From positions 2,418,001 to 2,482,000 of the forward strand of contig OZ250157.1 of NCBI GenBank assembly GCA_965237765.1: a stretch of DNA of 64,000 nucleotides. The letters are read 5' to 3'. Source of the stretch: WTGJ01 sp965237765 (lineage in GTDB: Bacteria; Chloroflexota; Anaerolineae; Aggregatilineales; Phototrophicaceae). Under the pieces are notes generated by a model, which was given only the letters and a program-made list of their open reading frames with translations, ran no database searches and was not told where the DNA came from. Positions 9,499-16,842 of this stretch are shown one piece after another. Position 1 is the stretch's first letter. Every line of letters starts with the position of its first letter. The position numbers and the translations under genes were made by a program.

Positions 9499-10767
9499 AT
9501 GAGTGCGAAAGGTGCGGCGGCAGTGAAAAGGCGGCGCGTGGTGATTACCGGAATGGGTCTCATTTGCCCGGTCGGCAACGATGTGGAAAGCGCCTGGCAG
9601 GGCATTCGAACGGGTCGTTCGGGCATCGGCCGCCTGACGCACTTTGAGCCATCACATATTGATACGCAAATCGCTGGTGAAGTGCGTGACTTTGATGCCG
9701 AGGCCCTCTTCGGCCGTCGAGAAGCGCGCCGAACGGACCGCTTCGTGCAATACGCTCTGGCCGCCAGTCAACAGGCGCTAGATGATGCTGGATTCCTCAT
9801 CTCAGATGCCAATCGTTACGACATAGGTTGCGTGGTCGGCACTGGAATCGGTGGCATCGGCACGCTCTATTTGGGTATCCAACGCTTCATCGCTCGTGGA
9901 CAAAAAGGCGTGAGTCCGCTGATGGTGCCGATGATGCTACCGGACGCAGCGGCAGGCAAAGTGAGCATCGATTTTGGCATCCACGGCCCCAATTGGTCCA
10001 TCAACACCGCCTGCGCGACCGGGAACAATTGCATCGGTGACGCGGCCGAGCTCATTCGGCGTGGCCTCGTCAACACGATGCTGGCGGGCAGCGCCGAAGC
10101 CTCGTTGCAGGATATCTGCGTGGTAGGGTTCGCCAATATGACCGCGCTCTCCCGCCGCAACGACGAGCCGGAGCGTGCGTCCCGCCCCTTCGATGCCGAC
10201 CGCGATGGCTTTGTGATGGCCGAAGGTTCCGGTATGCTTTTGCTCGAAGAACGGGAGCAAGCCCTCGCTCGCGGCGCCCATATCCACGCGGAAATACTGG
10301 GTTATGGCAGCACTTCAGACGCTCACCATATCACTGCGCCAAACAAACAGGGTGAGAGCGCAGCCAAAGCGGTGCGCCTTGCTATGGCGGATGCGGGATT
10401 GAGCGCTAACGATATCCATTACATCAACGCGCATGGCACCAGCACACTGCTCAACGATACCAGCGAGACGAACGCGCTAAAGCTGGCACTGGAAGAAGCG
10501 GCTTACCAGATACCCATCAGCTCAACGAAATCGATGACCGGGCACATGTTGGGCGCGGCGGGCTCAGCGGAGGCGATCTTCAGCACCCTCGCCATACGTG
10601 ATAATTTCGTCCCACCGACCATTAATTATGAGACTCCCGATTCCAGTTGCGACCTCAATTACACGGTGAACGAAGGCGCGCGCCGCGAAATCCGTCAAGT
10701 GATGACCAATTCCTTCGGCTTCGGTGGGCATAACGCTGTATTGATCCTGGGGCAGCATGACAGCTGA
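9499..10767 (+). CDS. fabF: 3-oxoacyl-ACP synthase II (KAS II)
   Basis: Condensing enzyme that elongates acyl-ACP with malonyl-ACP. It has 422 residues and the thiolase fold, with catalytic Cys172 (NTACATG), His312 (INAHGTST), Lys344 (SSTKSMTGH) and His349, plus the C-terminal GFGGHNAVLIL. The Cys loop reads ACATGNNCIG where ACATGTHAIG is common. The start ATG follows GGGG by 9 nt. fabH overlaps its end by 11 bp. No acpP, fabD or fabG is nearby, so this pair may be housekeeping but dispersed, or may serve a special acyl product. Confidence 0.93.
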   Translation: MSAKGAAAVKRRRVVITGMGLICPVGNDVESAWQGIRTGRSGIGRLTHFEPSHIDTQIAGEVRDFDAEALFGRREARRTDRFVQYALAASQQALDDAGFLISDANRYDIGCVVGTGIGGIGTLYLGIQRFIARGQKGVSPLMVPMMLPDAAAGKVSIDFGIHGPNWSINTACATGNNCIGDAAELIRRGLVNTMLAGSAEASLQDICVVGFANMTALSRRNDEPERASRPFDADRDGFVMAEGSGMLLLEEREQALARGAHIHAEILGYGSTSDAHHITAPNKQGESAAKAVRLAMADAGLSANDIHYINAHGTSTLLNDTSETNALKLALEEAAYQIPISSTKSMTGHMLGAAGSAEAIFSTLAIRDNFVPPTINYETPDSSCDLNYTVNEGARREIRQVMTNSFGFGGHNAVLILGQHDS

Positions 10768-11992
10768 ACGGGCGGGAAGCGTTAACGGCAACCGACCTCA
10801 ACGTTACGCGCATATCATTGGTTGGGGCATGGCAGTTCCCGAACGCGTAATGACCAACGAGGAGCTGGAGGCCCTCGTTTCTACTGACGATGCCTGGATC
10901 CGCGCGCGCACGGGCATCGAGAAACGGCGCATCGCCAACGAACGTGAATCAACAGCAACGCTCGGCCTCAAAGCGTCACAAAATGCGCTCAACGTCGCCA
11001 ACATCGTCCCGCGCGAGCTGGACCTCATCATCTGTTGCACTTCGACAGCGGAGAACGTCTTTCCGACATCGGCGAGTTTAATTCAAGGTTGGTTGGGTGC
11101 GACGGCGGCGGGCGCTTTCGATTTGAGCGCCGCCTGCTCGGGTTTCGTTTATGGTGTGCAGATGGGCGCCCAGACAATCGCAGCAGGAGGCGCAGAGAAT
11201 GTCCTGGTCATTGGCGCGGAGACGATGAGCCGTGTGCTGGATTGGCAAGACCGCGGCACCTGCATCCTATTTGGCGATGGTGCCGGCGCGGTCGTGCTGC
11301 GTGCCAGCGAGCAGCGTGGCGGCGTGCTATCGGGTGTCTTGCGCTCCGATGGCACGGGCGGCGACTTGCTCGGCATCCCCAATATCGCCAGTATGGGCGT
11401 CTCCAACCCTGATATCCTCACGCAGGAGCGCAAACTCTATAAGATGCACATGAAAGGTAGTGAGGTCTTCAAATTCGCGACACGCGTGATCGGCGAATGC
11501 ATCATGGAGTCGTTGGCGAAAGCATCGGTAGCGTTGCGAGATGTCGCGCTCATTATCCCGCACCAGGCCAACCTGCGCATCATCAAGGCGGCAGCGCGCA
11601 GCTTGCGATTGGATGAGAGTCGCTTTATGTGCAATGTAGCCGAATATGGCAATACTTCGGCGGCGAGCATCCCGCTGGCGCTATGCGAGGCGGTCGAACA
11701 GGGGCGCATCCAAAACGGTGATCATATCGTGCTCGTTGGCTTTGGTGGTGGGCTCAGCTGGGGGGCGATTACGTTGAAATGGGGCGCGCCATTGCAACGG
11801 GCGCCCATTCGCCTGACGAAGCAGCGGCGCGAGTTGAGCTACTTGATGGTTCGTTGGCGGATGCGCACGCGTGGGTTAATGTCTCATGTGCGGGCGCTCT
11901 TGCAAAGGAGCCGCCCGAACCGTGGCCGTGTGGATCGCCTGCGCAGCCGCATCGACCCTTATCAAGATGGAGACGATCCGCCATTCGCGTGA
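10757..11992 (+). CDS. fabH: 3-oxoacyl-ACP synthase III family protein (FabH-like) with C-terminal extension
   Basis: Initiating condensing enzyme that joins an acyl-CoA to malonyl-ACP. The 411 residues contain the Cys-His-Asn triad: Cys127 (SAACSGF), His269 (IPHQAN) and Asn299 (YGNTSAAS). The normal FabH end (WGAITLKW) falls at about residue 343. A further 68 residues, very rich in Arg and without a recognised domain, follow before the stop, which lies only 4 bp from the convergent panC stop. The tail may come from loss of the original stop codon. The start overlaps fabF by 11 bp, with GGGG 4-5 nt upstream. Whether it primes with acetyl- or branched acyl-CoA cannot be read here. Confidence 0.9.
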   Translation: MTAERAGSVNGNRPQRYAHIIGWGMAVPERVMTNEELEALVSTDDAWIRARTGIEKRRIANERESTATLGLKASQNALNVANIVPRELDLIICCTSTAENVFPTSASLIQGWLGATAAGAFDLSAACSGFVYGVQMGAQTIAAGGAENVLVIGAETMSRVLDWQDRGTCILFGDGAGAVVLRASEQRGGVLSGVLRSDGTGGDLLGIPNIASMGVSNPDILTQERKLYKMHMKGSEVFKFATRVIGECIMESLAKASVALRDVALIIPHQANLRIIKAAARSLRLDESRFMCNVAEYGNTSAASIPLALCEAVEQGRIQNGDHIVLVGFGGGLSWGAITLKWGAPLQRAPIRLTKQRRELSYLMVRWRMRTRGLMSHVRALLQRSRPNRGRVDRLRSRIDPYQDGDDPPFA

Positions 11993-11996
11993 ACGA

Positions 11997-12890
11997 TCAC
12001 CACGCGACGCCGAGCAGCGCGCTCAAATCAGCGCGGGTATTGCGAGTAGCTGGAAGCAACGTATTGTCGATGAGACGCACGTCGCCAATGCGGACGGCGA
12101 CGAGGGCCAGCAAAGACTGCTCGCTCGTTGCCAGCCATTTAACGGGGCGCAAATTCCCTGTATTGACAATTTCGGCGTAATCGACGCGCAGTGCAGGGTC
12201 GGTGGTGAGCGTATCCCGTATGGTTTCACGCAAAGAATCGGTGTCGTGAACGCCGGCCTCATAGGCTGCGCTAGTGGCACAAAGGGCCCGATAGATACCA
12301 GTAGCGGATATGCGCTCGTCTGCCGAGAGGCGCTCATTGCGCGTGCTGAAGGCCAGACCGTCCGCCGCGCGCACGGTGGGGATGACGGCGATCTCTGTGG
12401 CGATCCGCAGATCGCGCACCAGGCGGCGGATGACGACCACTTGTTGCGCATCCTTTTGCCCAAAGTAGGCGCGCGGTGCATCCGCTAAATTCAGCAAGAT
12501 CGTCACGACTGTCGCTACGGCGCGGAAATGTTCCGGCCGCGCGGCGCCTTCCCATTCGCTGGATAACGCCGGCACGCTCACTTCAGTCTGGAAGCCATGC
12601 GGATAGATTTCGCTCGCTGTGGGCGCGAAGACCAAATCGACGCCTTCCGCACGCAGGATGGTGAGGTCCTGCTCCAGATTGCGCGGGTAATAAGCGAGGT
12701 CGGCAGTTTCGGAAAACTGTGCTGGGTTGAGGAAGATGGTGGTCAGGACAGCGTCGTTTTCTTCACGCGCTGCGCGGACCAGGGCGAGGTGCCCTTCATG
12801 CAGGCCGCCCATGGTGGGGACGAGGCCAACGCTGGCGCCCAGCCGGAGTCGGATTGCGCGCAGCTCGGAAATCGTTCTGGCGATTTGCAT
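11997..12890 (-). CDS. panC: Pantothenate synthetase
   Basis: ATP-dependent ligation of pantoate and beta-alanine to pantothenate, a coenzyme A precursor. From the ATG at 12890 it has 297 residues, with the HIGH-like PTMGGLHEGH, the FLNPAQF segment, FGQKDAQQ (ATP and substrate site) and STRNERLS (KMSKS-like loop). An in-frame start 9 codons upstream lies inside panB, so the inner ATG, one base after the panB stop, is preferred. It is the second gene of panB-panC, convergent with fabH. Confidence 0.95.
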   Translation of the reverse strand: MQIARTISELRAIRLRLGASVGLVPTMGGLHEGHLALVRAAREENDAVLTTIFLNPAQFSETADLAYYPRNLEQDLTILRAEGVDLVFAPTASEIYPHGFQTEVSVPALSSEWEGAARPEHFRAVATVVTILLNLADAPRAYFGQKDAQQVVVIRRLVRDLRIATEIAVIPTVRAADGLAFSTRNERLSADERISATGIYRALCATSAAYEAGVHDTDSLRETIRDTLTTDPALRVDYAEIVNTGNLRPVKWLATSEQSLLALVAVRIGDVRLIDNTLLPATRNTRADLSALLGVAW

Positions 12891-12891
12891 G

Positions 12892-13758
12892 CTATACCGC
12901 TCGCGCCGCTTCGTCACCTGGGCTGAATTCTTCGTATAATGCGGCTCGGATTTCGGGGGCTAGGAGCGCGCTTTGGGCAACGGTAGGAAAAGTGCCAGCC
13001 TTAACGCTCGACACATAGTCACGCAAGGCGTCGCGCATTTCTTGCCCCAGCGATGCAAAATGGCGCGTATGGCGGTGAGGTTTGCCTGGCAAAAGGGCAA
13101 GCAAATCATGGAACACCTGCACCTCACCATCGCAATCCGGTCCAGCGCCGATGCCAATGGTGGGGATTTCAAGACGCTGACTGATGAGCGCGGCCACATC
13201 CGCCGGCACTAGCTCCAGCACAACGCCGAATGCCCCTGCCGATTGCAGCGCGTCCGCCGCCTGGATGAGCGCACGTGCGTCTGAATGGCTCCTGCCTTGT
13301 ATGCGAAAGCCGCCATGTTGGTGCACGCTTTGCGGCGTCAAGCCTAAATGCCCCATGACTGGGATGCCCGATTTGACGATGGAGCGAACGGTTGGCGCCA
13401 TGAAACGCCCCCCTTCCAACTTCACCGCGCCGACGCCGCTCTCTTGCATCAGGCGTGCGGCGTTCGCGCGAGCGCGCTCCGGACTAACGGCATAAGTCAT
13501 GAAGGGCATATCGCCGACGACGAGTGGCCGTTGGCTGACGCGAGCGACGATTTCGGCGTGGTAGATCACCTGCTCCATCGTGACGGGGATGGTGCTATCG
13601 CGTCCTTGTATGACCATGCCGAGCGAATCGCCGACGAGCAGGATTTCCGCGCCGGCATCTTCTGCCGCCAGCGCCGACATCGCGTCATAGGCGGTGAGCA
13701 TGGCGATGCGCTGCCCATCGCGCTTGAATTGTTGGATATCGCGGATGTTCCGTCGCAT
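12892..13758 (-). CDS. panB: 3-methyl-2-oxobutanoate hydroxymethyltransferase
   Basis: Transfers a one-carbon unit from methylene-THF to ketoisovalerate, giving ketopantoate. From the ATG at 13758 it has 288 residues, with MLTAYDAMSA, the metal-site LLVGDSLGMVIQG, VVGDMPFMTY and AVKLEGG, all PanB signatures, and IGIGAGPDCDGEVQVFHDLL near the C-terminus. GAGG precedes the start. The frame is open for 30 more codons upstream, but that part has no family similarity. It is coupled to panC. No panD or panE is in the window. Confidence 0.95.
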   Translation of the reverse strand: MRRNIRDIQQFKRDGQRIAMLTAYDAMSALAAEDAGAEILLVGDSLGMVIQGRDSTIPVTMEQVIYHAEIVARVSQRPLVVGDMPFMTYAVSPERARANAARLMQESGVGAVKLEGGRFMAPTVRSIVKSGIPVMGHLGLTPQSVHQHGGFRIQGRSHSDARALIQAADALQSAGAFGVVLELVPADVAALISQRLEIPTIGIGAGPDCDGEVQVFHDLLALLPGKPHRHTRHFASLGQEMRDALRDYVSSVKAGTFPTVAQSALLAPEIRAALYEEFSPGDEAARAV

Positions 13759-13793
13759 GTACGCCTCGTTTTCGTTGGGTGAAAAGAAACCAT

Positions 13794-14582
13794 TTAGCCG
13801 CCGGACGTGACGGCGGGCTCTTTGGCAATATATATGGTCACTTCGCAAGCGGCGCGTATTTCGTTGGCAATATCGAAGACGATAAGGCGAAAACGATAAC
13901 TGCCCGCATCGAATTGCGTTGGCACGAACTGCCCCAGCAGCCCCGGCAAGCGCACGGCGTTGTGGTAGCGCGTCAGCACGACGAAATTACCTAAAGTGCC
14001 CGGACCCTTCAGTTCTAAGATATATTGGTTGAAATCCTCAGTGTAGGCGGTGCCAAAGACCGCCAGCGTACCACTGATCCGCTGCCCGTTGGCGGGGATC
14101 TGCAGCATCGCCTGCGGCGAATTACAGCCGCCGGGCGGTGGTGCGCCGGGCAGGATGGTGCCTACAGGCGTGGGCGTTGGTACAGGTGTGACTAAGATCT
14201 GGTTCTGCACGGAGAAGGGCGTCAAATCCACCTCAGCGATCGAACCTTCGAATGGTAAATTTTCCAACGGCGGCGCAGGCACAGGCGTTACGAATAGGCC
14301 ATCGACAATTTCTTGCTCGATGGCACGTCCTTCTCGCAACTCGGGTGACACAACAAGTTGAATCCCGACGACGATCAGCGCCAGCTCCAGCAGCAATATT
14401 AGGGTGGTCAAGGCATTGGCGCGGCGGTAGCGTGCCAGATCGCGTTCCAGATCGTATCGACTGGAGCGCAGCGCGCGTTGCCAGCGCCACCAGCGCCAGA
14501 TCGTGAGCGCGCAGGCAGCGGCGATGAGCAAGTAGATACCGACCGCTACTTGCCCGAGCAAATAGACAAGCGACGCGAGCAT
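13794..14582 (-). CDS. Uncharacterised two-TM membrane protein with extracellular beta domain
   Basis: Unrecognised protein of 262 residues. Visible features are an N-terminal TM helix (about 5-28), a basic cytoplasmic loop (WRWWRWQRALRSSRYDLERD), a second TM helix (about 57-78), a TPVPTPTP-rich linker (about 128-145) and a C-terminal domain (about 150-250) that looks like an Ig- or fibronectin-like beta-sandwich (RISGTLAVFGTAYTEDFNQY). Such an anchored domain with a Thr-Pro linker is common in Chloroflexota envelopes. The ATG abuts the stop of the purine nucleoside phosphorylase gene (TAG|ATG). A role in envelope or protein interaction is only a guess. Confidence 0.6.
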   Translation of the reverse strand: MLASLVYLLGQVAVGIYLLIAAACALTIWRWWRWQRALRSSRYDLERDLARYRRANALTTLILLLELALIVVGIQLVVSPELREGRAIEQEIVDGLFVTPVPAPPLENLPFEGSIAEVDLTPFSVQNQILVTPVPTPTPVGTILPGAPPPGGCNSPQAMLQIPANGQRISGTLAVFGTAYTEDFNQYILELKGPGTLGNFVVLTRYHNAVRLPGLLGQFVPTQFDAGSYRFRLIVFDIANEIRAACEVTIYIAKEPAVTSGG

Positions 14583-15419
14583 CTAGAGCGCTTTCAGCAC
14601 CCTCCGCAACAGGGAGGTGAGGCGCGGCACGATGATTTGTCCAGCTTCCAGTACTTCTTCGTGGTTCGTCTCGCGCTCGGTGTCGACCTGGTCGATGGTC
14701 TGGTTGGTGATGCCAGAGAAGGCGAGCACTCGCGTTCCGCCGTGGACGGCGGCGAGCACTTCGTTGGCGGTGGACATCCCCACGGCGTCCCCACCGAGCG
14801 CGGCCACAAGGCGAATTTCTGCCGGCGTTTCAAAGAAGGGGCCGCTCAAGTGAAAATACACTCCGCGCCTCAGCGTAATGTCGAGCTCCGCTGCTGCCTT
14901 GATAGCCAACCGCCGCAATGAGCCATCGTAGGCCTGGGAGAGATTCAAGAAGCGCGGACCGATCGCCTCATCATTCGGCCCCATGAGGGGGTTGTGTCCT
15001 GTCATTCCCGGCAGGTTGATGTGATCTTCGATGAGCATTACGTCGCCGACTTCGAAGCTTTTATTCAGGCCGCCGGCCGCGTTCGTCAGGATGATGGTTT
15101 CGACCCCCAGTTGCTGCATGACGCGCACGGGGAAGGTAACCTGTGACATACTGTAGCCTTCATAGTAATGCGCACGGCCACGTTGCGCGACGACGGTCTT
15201 CCCCGCCAATTGCCCGATGACCAACATACCACTATGCCCGACGACTGTGCTCTTAGGCCAATGCGGAATTTCTTCATAAGGGATTGTGACGCTTTCTTCG
15301 ATCTCATCCGCCAAGGGCCCCAAACCGGAGCCGAGCACCAGGCCCACCCGCGGTTGCACCGCAATCCGTTCGCGGATCGCGTCGGCCGCTTCTTCCCAGC
15401 GCGCGATTTCTTCCTTCAT
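14583..15419 (-). CDS. punA: Purine nucleoside phosphorylase (trimeric PunA/PNP type)
   Basis: Phosphorolysis of (deoxy)purine nucleosides to base and ribose-1-phosphate. The 278 residues carry the family signatures LVLGSGLGPLADEI (phosphate loop), VVGHSGMLVIGQL, QRGRAHYYEGY, LTNAAGGLNKSF and GMSTANEVLAA; canonical enzymes read GMSTVPE there. SGITNQTIDQ precedes the C-terminal helix and contains the base-contact Asn (residue position of Asn243 in mammalian PNP). AGGAG lies 8 nt before the ATG. It ends the purine island downstream of the xanthine dehydrogenase and molybdenum-cofactor genes, so it likely feeds bases into that route. Confidence 0.93.
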   Translation of the reverse strand: MKEEIARWEEAADAIRERIAVQPRVGLVLGSGLGPLADEIEESVTIPYEEIPHWPKSTVVGHSGMLVIGQLAGKTVVAQRGRAHYYEGYSMSQVTFPVRVMQQLGVETIILTNAAGGLNKSFEVGDVMLIEDHINLPGMTGHNPLMGPNDEAIGPRFLNLSQAYDGSLRRLAIKAAAELDITLRRGVYFHLSGPFFETPAEIRLVAALGGDAVGMSTANEVLAAVHGGTRVLAFSGITNQTIDQVDTERETNHEEVLEAGQIIVPRLTSLLRRVLKAL

Positions 15420-15441
15420 ATGCGCTCCTCGTTCATCGACA

Positions 15442-16821
15442 TTATAGCGAATCGGACGTTAACGCATCCAGAATGGCGAGCGGTGGGAGTCCAGCTAGTT
15501 GTCGCTGCTTGGCGTAATCTTGCGGCGTATCGACATCAGCGAGCACGCTATCATTAGTTACTGGGACGAGGGTGGTGTCGCGCGCATATTTGGCGATCAC
15601 ATCGCGCGGGGCCCCCTCTTGCAGTGCCAGCAGCTCTGGCCAATAGGCGCGATCGATGAGGATGGGGTGCCCACGTTTCCCTTCGTAGATGGGTGCGACG
15701 ATACCGGCCCCGCCGCGCGCGTACGCCGTCAGTAGCTTATAGATCACGCTGGGTTGCAATCGGGGTTGGTCACCCAGCACGACGAGCGCCGCCTGTATAT
15801 GCGCCGGCAGCGCGCGCAAACCCACTTGTAGCGAAGAGAGCATCTCGCCATGCGCGTAATTCGGGTTGCGCGCCGTGCGAATGTCATATGAGCGCAGCTG
15901 CTGCTCGATGGCGGCTGCTCTTGACCCGAGGACAACGCAAATCTCCGCTAGTCGGGATTGCTCCAAAACAGATAACACTTGCTCGAGGACGCAGCGTCCG
16001 TCGCGCCATGGCAGCAGCACCTTCGCTTCTCCCATGCGCTTGGATTGGCCGGCGGCGAGGACGACGGCGCCGACATGCTGGTGCAGCTCAACCACTGGAT
16101 CAGCTGAACGGGCGGCGCCGAAAGCCACGCGTCCGATGCGTGATTGGCGCAGTAAGAAATACGAGACGCGGCGCGCGCGGAGGTAACGTTGCTCGTTGAA
16201 GCGATTCAAATATACAGCGACTCGAGCTTTGGGAGGGATCCCTTTCAGCCCCAGCTTTTCATCTCGCAGCACCTGCGCCAGCCAGACAGGCGGAATCTCC
16301 ACCCCTTCACCAAAACCATAACGCGATTGGATGGCTTCGTGGTTGTAGACATGCTGCTTATCCAGCGGCGCGCCCAGCGCTGTAAGAGATGCCACCGCAA
16401 TGACGAGTGTAGTTTCCGGGGGAATCTTCGGCTCATGCTCAAACGGTGCTTTGAGTGGCATGCCGCGCGCGTCATCTGCTTCGATGAGCAAGACATCGCT
16501 GGCGACCGTATCGAGCAACGTGGGGATTTTCTCTAACGGTAGCCCACTCGCCTGCATGTCGTGGATGTCGTCATACAAAAAGACGAAACGCTGACCATCG
16601 AGCGCGGCGCTGATTTGCGTCGGCGAGCTGCGGGCCGGTAGCGCGAGCGGGAAGAAATCGAGTTGCTCCGTGGGGATGCGCGTGCTCGTCGTTGCCAAGA
16701 CGCGCCAGCCTGCCTCCGCCAACTCGTGGCCGAGCGCGTGTAGCGTCGCCGTTTTGCCACCCGCCCCGATGAAGGAGACGATCTCGCCCCGGGCAACTCG
16801 GAAAGCTGGCGCCAATTTCAT
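15442..16821 (-). CDS. YqeC-MocA fusion: molybdenum hydroxylase accessory protein and molybdopterin cytidylyltransferase
   Basis: Single 459-residue chain with two domains. Residues 1 to about 245 resemble YqeC, found with selenium-dependent and other molybdenum hydroxylases: P-loop-like GAGGKTATLHAL (19-30) and EADDARGMPLKAP. Residues from about 249 resemble MocA/MobA-type nucleotidyltransferases: VVLAAGQSKRMGEAKVLLPW, LGDQPRL, and a C-terminal DVDTPQDY. MocA converts Mo-molybdopterin to its cytosine dinucleotide, used by xanthine dehydrogenase-type enzymes. The ATG lies 21 bp after the molybdenum subunit stop, with GGAG at -8. In E. coli yqeC and mocA are separate neighbouring genes, so the fusion is notable and supports their joint action. 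Confidence 0.88.
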   Translation of the reverse strand: MKLAPAFRVARGEIVSFIGAGGKTATLHALGHELAEAGWRVLATTSTRIPTEQLDFFPLALPARSSPTQISAALDGQRFVFLYDDIHDMQASGLPLEKIPTLLDTVASDVLLIEADDARGMPLKAPFEHEPKIPPETTLVIAVASLTALGAPLDKQHVYNHEAIQSRYGFGEGVEIPPVWLAQVLRDEKLGLKGIPPKARVAVYLNRFNEQRYLRARRVSYFLLRQSRIGRVAFGAARSADPVVELHQHVGAVVLAAGQSKRMGEAKVLLPWRDGRCVLEQVLSVLEQSRLAEICVVLGSRAAAIEQQLRSYDIRTARNPNYAHGEMLSSLQVGLRALPAHIQAALVVLGDQPRLQPSVIYKLLTAYARGGAGIVAPIYEGKRGHPILIDRAYWPELLALQEGAPRDVIAKYARDTTLVPVTNDSVLADVDTPQDYAKQRQLAGLPPLAILDALTSDSL

Positions 16822-16842
16822 CGTGTCTCCATCCCTCCATCC

